Source: an uncultured Bacilli bacterium
GTDB lineage: Bacteria; Bacillota_I; Bacilli_A; RF39; UBA660
Reading direction: 5' to 3'
DNA length: 50,397 nucleotides
Assembly: GCA_910588025.1 (NCBI GenBank)
Contig: CAJUQG010000005.1
Coordinates: 1 to 50,397 of the forward strand
In this document: positions 1-8,939 of the stretch, in pieces
How the letters are laid out: each line of letters opens with the position of its first letter
How positions within the stretch are numbered: the stretch's first letter is position 1
The notes under the pieces: model-generated
What the model saw: the letters and a program-made list of their open reading frames with translations, nothing else
Database searches by the model: none
What the model was told of the DNA's origin: nothing
Translations under genes and position numbers: made by a program

Positions 1-339
<339 letters not shown>

Positions 340-396
340 TATTTAATTTAATGATTGAGAATACATTATCAAGTTTTTAAAGGACAAAATCCTTTA

Positions 397-498
397 TTGG
401 TGACGATAGCCTAGTGGATACACCTCTTCCCATCCCGAACAGAGAAGTTAAGCACTAGTACGCCGACGATAGTGTAAGCGAAAATAGGTAGTTGCCAA
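397..498 (+). rRNA. rrf: 5S ribosomal RNA
   Basis: The ends TTGGTGAC and GTTGCCAA pair to form helix I, and the conserved core CCCATCCCGAACAGAGAAGTTAAGC is present in pieces around 430-455. With these ends the RNA is about 102 nt, shorter than the usual 110-120. The shortening lies in the 3' arm (helices IV-V), where only a short segment separates the GCCGACGATAGT part from the closing strand. Confidence 0.95.
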
Positions 499-508
499 TT
501 TTTTTTTT
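491..508 (+). terminator. rRNA operon terminator
   Basis: A run of ten T residues directly follows the closing strand of 5S helix I. The 5S terminal helix itself may act as the terminator stem. Confidence 0.6.
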
Positions 509-578
509 GCTATTATTTACTATGATTTTTTCATAGTTTTTTTTTCGTTAAAAATATTGTCAATCTAAATTTAAGCTA

Positions 579-608
579 TTGTGCTCTTTTATTTTCATTT
601 GATATAAT
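579..608 (+). promoter_or_regulatory. Promoter of tsaE
   Basis: TTGTGC (579-584), an 18-nt spacer and a perfect TATAAT (603-608). The -10 box overlaps an ATG at 607, which excludes that codon as the start and points to the ATG at 625. Confidence 0.7.
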
Positions 609-624
609 GAATGTGGTGATAATA

Positions 625-1077
625 ATGGATTATAAATATACTTCAAGAAATGAAAGTGATACCCTAGAAATTGCACAAAATATGGAAAGTGAAAAATTTC
701 CTAATATGGTTATTTGCTTAATAGGAGAACTAGGTAGTGGTAAAACTGTATTTGTAAAAGGATTTGCGCAAGCACTTGGTATTACAGAAAATATTACATC
801 ACCAACTTTTAATTTGGTGAAAGAATACTTACATGGGGAAATGCCTTTATATCATATGGATGTTTATCGCTTGGAAGGCAGTTTAGATAATGTAGGTTTT
901 GATGACTATTTTAATAAAAATGGAGTTTCTATTGTTGAATGGTCAGATTTAATTTCTGATATTTTACCAGAAGAACGTTTAGAAATAGAGTTTAAGGTTG
1001 TAAATGAAAATACACGTCTTTTAGTGTTTAAACCATACGGTAAGAAATACGAAGATTTGTGTGACGCAGTTTTATAA
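625..1077 (+). CDS. tsaE: tRNA t6A synthesis ATPase TsaE
   Basis: TsaE is the small ATPase of the complex that makes N6-threonylcarbamoyladenosine at A37 of ANN-decoding tRNAs, working with TsaB and TsaD in the cytoplasm. The 150-residue protein is of normal length. Its Walker A motif GELGSGKT lies at about residues 34-41, followed by the conserved SPTF and YHMDVYRLE segments and VEWSD. An upstream ATG at 607 overlaps the -10 box, so the start is put at 625, with GGTGAT four bases before it. The partner genes tsaB and tsaD lie immediately downstream behind a terminator and a new promoter, so the cluster is two transcription units. Confidence 0.95.
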   Translation: MDYKYTSRNESDTLEIAQNMESEKFPNMVICLIGELGSGKTVFVKGFAQALGITENITSPTFNLVKEYLHGEMPLYHMDVYRLEGSLDNVGFDDYFNKNGVSIVEWSDLISDILPEERLEIEFKVVNENTRLLVFKPYGKKYEDLCDAVL

Positions 1078-1101
1078 AACTCTTTTTTGTGGGAGTTTTT
1101 T
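1076..1101 (+). terminator. Terminator after tsaE
   Basis: Stem AAAACTC (1076-1082) with GAGTTTT (1093-1099) and a T run to 1101. It overlaps the tsaE stop codon. Confidence 0.65.
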
Positions 1102-1116
1102 CTTTTCTTATTTTAG

Positions 1117-1145
1117 TTGACGAGTTCTTTTATAATCGTTATACT
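1117..1145 (+). promoter_or_regulatory. Promoter of the tsaB-rimI-tsaD operon
   Basis: TTGACG (1117-1122), a 17-nt spacer and TATACT (1140-1145). A TATAAT at 1131 is only 8 nt from the -35 and cannot pair with it. A GGAGGA site follows at 1154-1159. Confidence 0.75.
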
Positions 1146-1165
1146 TAAGCATTGGAGGAAACATA

Positions 1166-1735
1166 ATGTTAACATTATATATTGATACACATGCTAGTTT
1201 TATTGAACTTATATTGTTTAAAAACGGAAAAGTTTTAGATCATGTATCCAGAAAAGAAGTAGTGATGCAAAGTTCGATGATTATGCCTTCTTTAGAAGAT
1301 TTACTGATGCGAAATAATGTAGTAGTCAAAGATATTTCTGATATCATTGTGATAAATGGTCCAGGATCTTTTACAGGAGTTCGATTAGGTGTAACCATTG
1401 CAAAAAGTTTAGCTTTTACTTTACAAATTCCAATTAGAGTAATGAGCAGTTTATTAATTAAAGCTGTTTCAAACGAAGAAAAAGGATATCATTGGTTTGT
1501 AGAAGAGGAAAAGAATGGCTATTATTTTGGAAAATTTAATGAACTTGACGAATTAATTAATGATTATATTTATGTAAAAAAGGGTGATTATGAAATATTT
1601 TCTCAAAACCGTGATATTATTGTTCATGTTGATTTAAATTATGAAATGATTTATAAGTTTTCAAGAAATTTGAATCCTGTAAATCCACATGTGGTAAAGC
1701 CATTGTATGTGAAATTAATTGAGGTCCAGAAATGA
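1166..1735 (+). CDS. tsaB: tRNA t6A synthesis protein TsaB (short form)
   Basis: TsaB is the ASKHA-fold partner that dimerises with TsaD in t6A synthesis. Residues 64-75 carry the family signature NGPGSFTGVRLG, followed by AKSLAF. At 189 residues it is some 30-40 shorter than many TsaB proteins; the loss is in the C-terminal half, which is poorly conserved in the family. The start has GGAGGA seven bases upstream. Its last four bases (ATGA) overlap the start of rimI, which suggests translational coupling. Confidence 0.92.
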   Translation: MLTLYIDTHASFIELILFKNGKVLDHVSRKEVVMQSSMIMPSLEDLLMRNNVVVKDISDIIVINGPGSFTGVRLGVTIAKSLAFTLQIPIRVMSSLLIKAVSNEEKGYHWFVEEEKNGYYFGKFNELDELINDYIYVKKGDYEIFSQNRDIIVHVDLNYEMIYKFSRNLNPVNPHVVKPLYVKLIEVQK

Positions 1736-2163
1736 TTCGCTTAGCGAATAATCAGGATATTAGTGTTATATATGAGTTAGGAACTATTTTACATAAAAAT
1801 TATAGAATCGTAAATGATTTGGAAAAAATGATGAGTGAACCTTATTTTAAGATATTTGTCGCTTTGTATGAAAAGAAAATTATTGGGTTTTTAAGTATTA
1901 CGGAATTTTATGAAACGGTAGATATAATTGATTTGTTTGTTTTAAAAAAGTATCGCCGTCGACATTTTGGTAGTTTATTAATTAATTATATGATTAGTAA
2001 TATAGGTAAAGATGTTTCTTTGATTACTTTAGAAGTGAATGTGAATAATAAAGCAGCGATAGCTTTGTATGAAAAATTTAACTTTGAAGTAATTTGTAAA
2101 AGAATTTTCTATTATGGGAATGAAGATGCGTATTTAATGGGACGGAGATGTATTAGAGAGTGA
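1732..2163 (+). CDS. rimI: RimI-like GNAT N-acetyltransferase
   Basis: A 143-residue GNAT protein with the acetyl-CoA-binding segment DLFVLKKYRRRHFGSLLI (R-R-x-x-x-G form) and the late LEVNVNNKAAIALYEKFNF motif typical of RimI. RimI proteins acetylate protein N-termini, classically of ribosomal protein S18. The gene overlaps tsaB by 4 bp and tsaD by 4 bp. This tsaB-rimI-tsaD order is common in Firmicutes and supports the name. The natural substrate cannot be read from the sequence. Confidence 0.88.
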   Translation: MIRLANNQDISVIYELGTILHKNYRIVNDLEKMMSEPYFKIFVALYEKKIIGFLSITEFYETVDIIDLFVLKKYRRRHFGSLLINYMISNIGKDVSLITLEVNVNNKAAIALYEKFNFEVICKRIFYYGNEDAYLMGRRCIRE

Positions 2164-3194
2164 AAGATGTTTTTATTTTAGCTATTGAGACTTCTTGTGA
2201 TGAAACGAGTATGGCCATTGTAAAAAATGGTAATAGTGTGATTGCTATGACAGTTTTAACACAAATGGATACTCATGCTAATTTTGGTGGAGTTGTACCA
2301 GAAATTGCTTCTCGAATGCATACAGAGAATATTACAATGGTACTTGAGGATACTCTTGAAAAAGCTGGTATGACAATAGAAGAACTTGATGCTATCGCTG
2401 TAACTTATACACCAGGACTACTTGGAAGTCTTTTGGTAGGGGTGGAATGCGCTAAAGTATTATCGATGGTGTATGATAAGCCACTTATTGCTGTGAATCA
2501 TACAATGGGGCATATTTTTGCCAATGCTATTAATAATGAAATGACTTATCCATGTTTAGCTTTAATTGTAAGTGGAGGACATACCGATTTAGTTCAAATG
2601 AATTCTGCCGATGATATTGAATTTCTTGGAAGTACGATTGATGATGCCGTTGGTGAAGTTTATGATAAGGTAGCTCGTGTATTAGGACTGAAATATCCAG
2701 GTGGACCTAATGTAGATCGTTTATCAAAAGAAGGAGAGGCGACCTATTCATTACCAAAACCAATGACAAAGTCAACGTATGATTTTAGTTTTAGTGGTTT
2801 AAAGAGTGCTGTGATTAATTTAGTACATAATGAGGAGCAACGAGGAAATGAGATACGGAAAGCCGATTTAGCTCGTAGTTTTCAAGAGGCAGCCGTTGAT
2901 GAATTAGTAAGAAAAGTAGAGCTTGCCTATCAGAGGACAAATATTAAAGAAATGATTTTAGCTGGTGGCGTTTCGGCGAATCAATTTTTAAGAACAGCTA
3001 TGGCTGAGTTATCAGAAAAGTATGGAGTTCATTTTCATGTTCCGCAATTTCAATATTGTACAGATAATGCGGCGATGATTGGAGCAGCAGCTTATGTATT
3101 GTATCAAAAAGGAATGTTTGCTGATTTTCATTTAAATGCGCAATCAAATATAGATATTAAGAGTTATGTTGAACAAATGAAAAAACAAGATTGA
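2160..3194 (+). CDS. tsaD: tRNA t6A37 threonylcarbamoyltransferase TsaD
   Basis: The catalytic subunit that transfers threonylcarbamoyl from its AMP ester to A37 of tRNA. The 344-residue length is normal. Visible motifs are ETSCDETS near residue 10, the metal-binding histidines in NHTMGH (H114 and H118), SGGHTDLV, the FSFSGLKSA segment, and CTDNAAMIG near the C-terminus with the last metal-ligand Asp. The start is GTG, overlapping the rimI TGA stop. A strong terminator follows directly. Confidence 0.97.
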   Translation: MKDVFILAIETSCDETSMAIVKNGNSVIAMTVLTQMDTHANFGGVVPEIASRMHTENITMVLEDTLEKAGMTIEELDAIAVTYTPGLLGSLLVGVECAKVLSMVYDKPLIAVNHTMGHIFANAINNEMTYPCLALIVSGGHTDLVQMNSADDIEFLGSTIDDAVGEVYDKVARVLGLKYPGGPNVDRLSKEGEATYSLPKPMTKSTYDFSFSGLKSAVINLVHNEEQRGNEIRKADLARSFQEAAVDELVRKVELAYQRTNIKEMILAGGVSANQFLRTAMAELSEKYGVHFHVPQFQYCTDNAAMIGAAAYVLYQKGMFADFHLNAQSNIDIKSYVEQMKKQD

Positions 3195-3215
3195 AAATAT
3201 TAATCTTGTTTTTTT
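3181..3215. terminator. Bidirectional terminator between tsaD and the LCP gene
   Basis: A 12-bp perfect stem AAAAACAAGATT (3181-3192) with AATCTTGTTTTT (3202-3213) around a 9-nt loop. T runs on one strand and A runs on the other let it serve both convergent genes. Confidence 0.85.
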
Positions 3216-3216
3216 G

Positions 3217-5235
3217 TTAATTTTCGTCTTTGGGATTTGAATCGATATCAGGAGTAGTTGGTAGCTTATCTCCTTCATTATTAGAATTGTTATCGTTATC
3301 TTCATCACTTGGATTTCCAGGAATGTTAGGTTCATCGATTTCATTATCGTCATTATCTTCATCTTTATCATTGTTTTGGTTATTGTTAGAAGAAGGCTTG
3401 CTAATATATATAGTTACATTGGATACCGTTTTTAAGAAAGTATCTTGATGAACACTTTGATTTACAATAATGCCAGGAATTGATTCACTTTCTACAAATT
3501 CTTTATATAAAGTAATTCCATTTTTAGCAGCCCATTCCTCAGCATAAGTTACTGATTGACCACTTAAATTTGGCATCAAATATCTTGTTAAAACATCACC
3601 TGTTCGAATTCCTTGACCAATGATGTCGCTTCGATAATCTTTATCTTCGTTATAATCGTAAGAAAAGGTTTTAACTGTTTCAATTTTTTCAATTCCTAGA
3701 TTTTCTCTCATGGCTTTTGTTATTGCATTCAATGATCCTGGATAATAACCTAACGCACTAGTTCTCATACCAGCACTTGGTAACCAAGGATTGAAATTAT
3801 AGTATTCTAAACGTGTCTTTTGAATGGTGATAAAGTCTTCGCCATTTAAGCTATTTACTAACATATTTTTAATTGCTTGATAGAAGGAAAGCATTTCTTT
3901 GGTTTGCATGTTGGTTGCTATATTGTTACTAATTGTATCTAATAATTTTTCAAAATCACTAAAGCTAGACATTTGAACTAATTTTTTGGCTGTAGCTTCA
4001 ATAATGGCTTGCTGGTGACGATTTCTATCTACATCGCCCTCCAAGTATAGATGTCTACATCTTGCATAAGCTAGGGCTTGTTCTCCATCTAAATGAACAT
4101 TTTCTCCAGGAGTAATACAAACAAGATGTTCACCAAATCTTCTTTGAGAATCTTGTTCACAAACTAAACCTTTGTGAGCTTTGTCATAATCATAGTCAGG
4201 AGCTTCCACATCGACATCAACGCCCCCTAACGTATTTACTAAGTCAACGACACCTCTAAAGTTTACTTTAACAAAGTAATCAATATCAATATTAGTCATT
4301 TGTTCAATCGTGTTGATAACGCAATTTGTTCCATAGGCCGCAGCAGAATTTATTTTATTATAGCGATTATGATTGCAAGCAATGGGTACATACATATCTC
4401 TTGGGATACTAAACATCGTAGAGGTTAAAGTATTTGGATTAAATGTTACAAGCATTAACGTATCACCATTGAAAGCAGCATTTGGATTTAAGCCATTTTG
4501 AGCTTCAGAGTCAACCCCTAAAACTAAAACAGTGAAAGGTTCGGTGAGTTTTTTGGTAGAGATTAAATCACTTTCTTCCGATTTCATTTCTTTACTATAA
4601 GAGTATACTATTTTGGTATCTTCTCCAATGGTACGAAATTTATCTTCATTACTGAATAATACTTTGTAATCACCAGAGACAAAAATTCCATCAATTTTTC
4701 CATTATATAAATCGTTTAGCATGATTAAGAAGTCTTCATATGAAGTAATTTCTTGGGTTAATTTTTCTTTTTGAATTAATTCTTTGGCTAAAATATATCC
4801 TTCACGATCATTCGTATTATCAATCATTCCTAATTTACTTTGTTCTGTTATTTCAGTATCTTTCATAGCTAGTAAAACACTTGTGTAAGTTGAAGTTTCT
4901 TTTATCGTGAAATTGTCTAGTTTATCGTATACTTTATCGATGTAATAAGATACGATGCTAAAAATAGGGAAAAAAATTATTGTAAAAATACTTAAGACAA
5001 TAAAGGTCTTTTTCATTTTTTTGAAAATAAGTTTTGGTCCAAAGCACAGATAACTGACACCCCAAATGGCAAAAAATCCTAAGATGAGGTAACGAATCGT
5101 TGTTTCAATCCCTTCTAAGTTTAATAAACTTTTGGAAAACAAGATATAACTTATGATATATCCAATGGATAAGATGAGATAAGTTATTAACATGATTTTA
5201 CTGGCTTTTTTCATTTTTATTTTTAATTCTTTCAT
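3217..5235 (-). CDS. LCP-family cell-wall polymer ligase with C-terminal PASTA-like domain
   Basis: A 672-residue LytR-CpsA-Psr protein. This family attaches lipid-linked teichoic-acid or capsule polymers to peptidoglycan outside the membrane. Three membrane segments lie at about residues 13-33, 45-65 and 76-97. An extracytoplasmic stretch of about 120 residues follows, then the LCP domain from about 235 with FNGDTLMLVT, SIPRDMYVP and the INSAAAYG segment. Residues of about 565-625 read as a PASTA domain (GQSVTYAEEWAAKNG onward). The C-terminal 50 residues are low-complexity Asn/Asp/Glu/Pro. The start has AAAGGA upstream. The pre-LCP region is recognisable only as part of a long LCP architecture. 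Nearby polysaccharide genes fit this role. Confidence 0.9.
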   Translation of the reverse strand: MKELKIKMKKASKIMLITYLILSIGYIISYILFSKSLLNLEGIETTIRYLILGFFAIWGVSYLCFGPKLIFKKMKKTFIVLSIFTIIFFPIFSIVSYYIDKVYDKLDNFTIKETSTYTSVLLAMKDTEITEQSKLGMIDNTNDREGYILAKELIQKEKLTQEITSYEDFLIMLNDLYNGKIDGIFVSGDYKVLFSNEDKFRTIGEDTKIVYSYSKEMKSEESDLISTKKLTEPFTVLVLGVDSEAQNGLNPNAAFNGDTLMLVTFNPNTLTSTMFSIPRDMYVPIACNHNRYNKINSAAAYGTNCVINTIEQMTNIDIDYFVKVNFRGVVDLVNTLGGVDVDVEAPDYDYDKAHKGLVCEQDSQRRFGEHLVCITPGENVHLDGEQALAYARCRHLYLEGDVDRNRHQQAIIEATAKKLVQMSSFSDFEKLLDTISNNIATNMQTKEMLSFYQAIKNMLVNSLNGEDFITIQKTRLEYYNFNPWLPSAGMRTSALGYYPGSLNAITKAMRENLGIEKIETVKTFSYDYNEDKDYRSDIIGQGIRTGDVLTRYLMPNLSGQSVTYAEEWAAKNGITLYKEFVESESIPGIIVNQSVHQDTFLKTVSNVTIYISKPSSNNNQNNDKDEDNDDNEIDEPNIPGNPSDEDNDNNSNNEGDKLPTTPDIDSNPKDEN

Positions 5236-5269
5236 TGATTGGTCCTTTCATCCTTTTATTCTAGTTGTT

Positions 5270-5298
5270 ATTATACAATATTTTTGAGTTAACCTCAA
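5270..5298 (-). promoter_or_regulatory. Promoter of the LCP gene
   Basis: On the minus strand TTGAGG (5298-5293), a 17-nt spacer and a perfect TATAAT (5275-5270). It is divergent from the promoter at 5344-5372. Confidence 0.75.
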
Positions 5299-5343
5299 TA
5301 CTTGATAACTTGATAAAACTTTACAATTCCTAAATTGCTAGGT

Positions 5344-5372
5344 TTGCGAAAAAAGTCGATTTTTGTTATAAT
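5344..5372 (+). promoter_or_regulatory. Promoter of the dockerin glucosaminidase gene
   Basis: TTGCGA (5344-5349), a 17-nt spacer and TATAAT (5367-5372) with an upstream TG (TGTTATAAT, extended -10). A TTG at 5372 lies in the -10 box, so the gene start is the ATG at 5396. Confidence 0.75.
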
Positions 5373-5395
5373 TGATAAGAATAGAGGGTGAAAAG

Positions 5396-7186
5396 ATGCT
5401 AAGATTGTGGAAGAAGCAAGATTTGAAAAAGAAGGTTCAATTTGTTGTTTTCTTTTTTGTATCTTTTTTTCTTTTTGAAACCTTAGTTATGGCCAATACA
5501 ATCTATGGTGTTATCAATGCAGATCAAGTAAATTTTCGTAGTGGACCTGGGACCAATCATAAGACTTATCAACAATTAAATACTGGTCTTGTCGTTACGG
5601 TGAAAAGTGCTTATGAAGTATCAGGCTCTGGTTGTGCAGCAGGATGGATTAATATTTATTATAATAATCAAAATGGATATGTGTGTAAGACATATATTAA
5701 TATTGCTGGGGAAAAGGATAGTTTGAATCGTCCTTGGACAACACCAAAAGAATCCATCATTGGTGGAGCGATATTTACAGCACGAGGATATATTAGTGCT
5801 GGTCAGAATACGAGCTATTTAAAGAAATTTAATGTTAGTCCAAATTCTCTTTATACAATTTATACTCATCAATATATGGCTAATTTATCAGCTCCAGCAA
5901 GTGAATCTGCTACCAGTTATACTAGTTATAAGAATAATGGGTTATTAAATTTGCCTTTGGTTTTTGAAATTCCTATTTATGAAAATATGCCAGAAGAAAC
6001 AAGTCATCCAACTGCTGGGAAACAGGATTATGGTCAAAGTAATGTTACCGATGCTGAGTTTGAAAAAAAGTTAGATGAACAAGGATTTCCAGAGAGTTAT
6101 AAGAAAAAGTTACGTTTACTTCATAATAGTCATCCAAATTGGGTGTTTAAATCATTGAAAACGGGTTTACAGTTTAATGATGCAGTAGCAAATGAAAAAA
6201 GGGTTAGTTCTGTTAATGCTTGTTCTGCATGTTATGAGCAGCCTCTTGATCAAACAGAACCTGGCTGGTATATTGCTAATAATCAAACGGTAGCTTATTA
6301 TCTTGACCCTCGAAATTTTATTCGTGAAGAACGAATTTTAATGTTTGAAGATTTATCTTATAAAGAGGAATATACAGCATCTGTAGTAACATCTGTATTA
6401 AAAGGTACTTTTATGGATGGGGTATCAATATTAGATCATCAAGCTTATGCAGATATTTTTGTAGAAGCAGGAAAGCTTGCAAATGTAAGTCCTGTATATT
6501 TAGCTAGTTTAGCAAGACAAGAGTCTGGGACAAAGTTATCTAATACAACTAATGGAGGACGTTTTACTTATAAAGATCAAACGTATGAAGGTTTTTATAA
6601 TTTCTTTAATATAGGTGCATATAGTTCAGAGGCCAATCCAGCTTTAGCAGGACTTGTTTATGCCAGTCAAGGTGCATTAAAAAATGCTGAAGGTATTTAT
6701 GTTGGAACGATTATTCCCTCTGATAATGATAATAATTCAGGTAGTGAAAAACCAACTGAGCCTGTATTTAATGTTGCAACGGTTGTTAGTCAAATGAATG
6801 TGAAACAAAAAGGGTCATATATTGTTAATGTAAATCCTGGAACGAAAGTAGATACTTTGAAAAAGAAAACAGAAAACGGGAATGTGACTTTTAAAAATGT
6901 TAGTGGTCAAATGATGAAGGATACAGATGTATTAGGAACTGGTTGTCAAATTGTGTATAAAAATGGAACAGTGCATACAATAATTGTTTACGGAGATTTG
7001 ACAGGTGATGGTGTGGTGAATTCTGCTGATCTACTTCGAATGCGTCAATATTTACTAGGTCAGGTGAAACTTAGTGGGGCGAATTTAGAGAGTGCAAAAA
7101 CTAATCATGGTAGTGGAGTGAATTCTGCTGACTTGTTAAAGTTACGTCAACATTTGTTAGGAACTTCACATATTATACAAGGATAA
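5396..7186 (+). CDS. Secreted SH3b/glucosaminidase-type cell-wall hydrolase with dockerin
   Basis: A 596-residue exported protein. A signal peptide occupies residues 1-34 (KKQDLKKK then VVFFFVSFFLFETLVMA). An SH3b domain covers about 35-100 (NVRSGPGT-like NFRSGPGTNH). A GH73/LytG-type glucosaminidase region covers about 215-455, with NPNWVFK-like HPNWVFK, YYLDPRNF, the catalytic-region LASLARQESG and FFNIGAYSS; this family cleaves peptidoglycan GlcNAc linkages. The C-terminus, about 535-592, is a type-I-like dockerin. Its first repeat GDLTGDGVVNSADLLRMRQ has a normal calcium loop. The second (NHGSGVNSADLLKLRQ) lacks the leading Asp ligands. GAGGGTG precedes the ATG. The next gene encodes a possible receptor. 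Confidence 0.88.
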   Translation: MLRLWKKQDLKKKVQFVVFFFVSFFLFETLVMANTIYGVINADQVNFRSGPGTNHKTYQQLNTGLVVTVKSAYEVSGSGCAAGWINIYYNNQNGYVCKTYINIAGEKDSLNRPWTTPKESIIGGAIFTARGYISAGQNTSYLKKFNVSPNSLYTIYTHQYMANLSAPASESATSYTSYKNNGLLNLPLVFEIPIYENMPEETSHPTAGKQDYGQSNVTDAEFEKKLDEQGFPESYKKKLRLLHNSHPNWVFKSLKTGLQFNDAVANEKRVSSVNACSACYEQPLDQTEPGWYIANNQTVAYYLDPRNFIREERILMFEDLSYKEEYTASVVTSVLKGTFMDGVSILDHQAYADIFVEAGKLANVSPVYLASLARQESGTKLSNTTNGGRFTYKDQTYEGFYNFFNIGAYSSEANPALAGLVYASQGALKNAEGIYVGTIIPSDNDNNSGSEKPTEPVFNVATVVSQMNVKQKGSYIVNVNPGTKVDTLKKKTENGNVTFKNVSGQMMKDTDVLGTGCQIVYKNGTVHTIIVYGDLTGDGVVNSADLLRMRQYLLGQVKLSGANLESAKTNHGSGVNSADLLKLRQHLLGTSHIIQG

Positions 7187-7202
7187 ATTAGAAAGGGATT
7201 GT

Positions 7203-8876
7203 ATGAAAAGGAAAATAGGATTTGGACTTTTAATGGTTTTTAGTATTTTTTTAGGGATGCAAGTGGTTATGGCTGCACCCATTGTTTCTACTTCGGTAAG
7301 TCAAGGAACGATTGAAAAAGGAAGTAGTGTAACGTTTTATGTGACGATTCGAAATGCAGCAGCATGGAATGTTAAACTTAGTGGAATTGGTTCAACAACA
7401 AATTGTAGTAAAGTTGAAGCCGATGTAGACAAGGAGAGTAAAAATAATACGAGAAATTTTCAACTTACTTGCAAAGGCTCTGATATTGGTTTAATCAGTT
7501 TTTCTGTAACTGGGGATGCTACTAGTCAAGATGGTTCCAATATTAATGTCAGTGGAAGTAAACGGGTTAATGTAACGGCAGTAAAGCCAAAATCAACAAA
7601 TAATTACTTGAAATCTATTACGGTTGGAGAATATGAATTGTCTCCTTCGTTTCAGAAGGAAGTTTTGGAATATACAGTAAAAGTTCCATCTACTGTAAAT
7701 CTTATAAATTTAGGAGCAACTTTAGAAGACAGTACTGCTAGTATAAGTGGAACTGGAGAAAAAGAAGTAGAAGAGGGAGCTAATTCATTTGAGATTCGAG
7801 TTAATGCTCAAAATGGGAATGAACGGATTTATAAAGTTACGGTTTTAGTAGAAGATCAAAATCCGATTGAAGTAGCAATTGGTGATGAAAAATACAATAT
7901 TATTAAAAATATTAAAAATGTAGAGAAACCAGATTTATATGAAAGTAGTACTGTGATAATCGCAGGAATTGAAGTTCCATGTTTTATTAGTAATATTACT
8001 GAGTATACGCTTGTTGCTTTGAAAAGTTTAGATGGTAAAGTAGTTTTGGCTATTTATGATGAAAAGAATAATAGTTATCAACTTTATGAAGAACAAAAGT
8101 CTAATACTCTTGTGTTGTATTTATTACCTTTTGAAGAAGTTTTTGATGGCTTTGTGAAAAGTACAGTAATGATACATGAACGAGAATATGAAGCTTATAA
8201 AGTCCAAGAAGATAGTGAATATGCTTTAGTTTATGCTATGAATATTGAAACAGGTGAAAAAAATTATTATCTTTATCATGCGAAGGATAATACTTATCAA
8301 CAGTATTTTGATGAGATGACGAAAAAGTTAAGCACAGAAAAAGATACTTATCAACATGTCATTCTTGGATTGGCTGGAGGTTGTATATTTTTAGCGCTTC
8401 TTACGATGATAGGATTTTTACGAAGACCAAATAAAAAGTTATTAAAACGAATTGAAAAGATGGAGGAGCAACGAAGAGGGGAAATTGTTTTAGAAAGTAA
8501 TCCTTTGGAAGAAGAAAAATTGCCTACTTTACAGGAAGAAGAACCATTGGTAACTCCAAGCAAAGAAAAGAAAAAGAAACGTGCTAAAAAAGAGAAGAAA
8601 GCAAAAAAGAAAATAGAGGAAATAGAAAAAGAGCCAATCGCTAAAGAAGAAGTTTTTGAAAAAGAAGTTCCAGAGGTTTTAGAAGTTGATGAAGCGATTC
8701 ATAAAATGAATGATGCCGAAGAAATCATACGGGAATTTGAAAAGACTATGGCTTTATCAAAAGAAGAGTTAAAAAAAGCTAAAAATAAAGAACAAAATGA
8801 ACGTTCTAGAAAAGAAATTGAAGAGACTATGTATGATTTATTTGAAGAAGAACATAAAAAGAAGAAACGGAAGTAA
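7203..8876 (+). CDS. Membrane-anchored surface protein with cohesin-like and cadherin-like domains
   Basis: A 557-residue protein with a signal peptide (1-24, ending VVMA). Residues 25-120 form a beta-rich domain whose start (VSTSVSQGTIEKGSSVTFYVTIRN) has the feel of a cohesin; this is a weak match by eye. Residues 128-213 match the cadherin-like beta-sandwich family (LKSITVGEYELSPSF, then EYTVKVPST). A membrane segment lies at about 386-407. A long cytoplasmic tail of Lys/Glu-rich, probably coiled-coil sequence follows. It starts 17 bp after the dockerin gene, with AAAGGG upstream, and is probably co-transcribed. The inferred role is a wall or membrane receptor for the dockerin enzyme; this is unproven. 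Confidence 0.7.
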   Translation: MKRKIGFGLLMVFSIFLGMQVVMAAPIVSTSVSQGTIEKGSSVTFYVTIRNAAAWNVKLSGIGSTTNCSKVEADVDKESKNNTRNFQLTCKGSDIGLISFSVTGDATSQDGSNINVSGSKRVNVTAVKPKSTNNYLKSITVGEYELSPSFQKEVLEYTVKVPSTVNLINLGATLEDSTASISGTGEKEVEEGANSFEIRVNAQNGNERIYKVTVLVEDQNPIEVAIGDEKYNIIKNIKNVEKPDLYESSTVIIAGIEVPCFISNITEYTLVALKSLDGKVVLAIYDEKNNSYQLYEEQKSNTLVLYLLPFEEVFDGFVKSTVMIHEREYEAYKVQEDSEYALVYAMNIETGEKNYYLYHAKDNTYQQYFDEMTKKLSTEKDTYQHVILGLAGGCIFLALLTMIGFLRRPNKKLLKRIEKMEEQRRGEIVLESNPLEEEKLPTLQEEEPLVTPSKEKKKKRAKKEKKAKKKIEEIEKEPIAKEEVFEKEVPEVLEVDEAIHKMNDAEEIIREFEKTMALSKEELKKAKNKEQNERSRKEIEETMYDLFEEEHKKKKRK

Positions 8877-8886
8877 AAGTATCTTT

Positions 8887-8915
8887 TTGTATCTTCTTTT
8901 TTCTTGTGATAAAAT
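8887..8915 (+). promoter_or_regulatory. Promoter of the polysaccharide operon
   Basis: TTGTAT (8887-8892), a 17-nt spacer and TAAAAT (8910-8915) with a TG upstream of the -10 box. A GGAGGT site precedes the ATG at 8940. Confidence 0.6.
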
Positions 8916-8939
8916 GTAAGTAAATTATGGAGGTAAGTT

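Noticed and set aside
607..624. Upstream ATG giving tsaE six more residues
   Set aside because: It overlaps the TATAAT box, so the transcript would begin after it.
3144..3448. Short reading frames overlapping the end of the LCP gene on both strands
   Set aside because: They are low-complexity Ser/Leu- or Ile/Lys-rich translations of the Asn/Asp-rich coding tail, without ribosome-binding sites.
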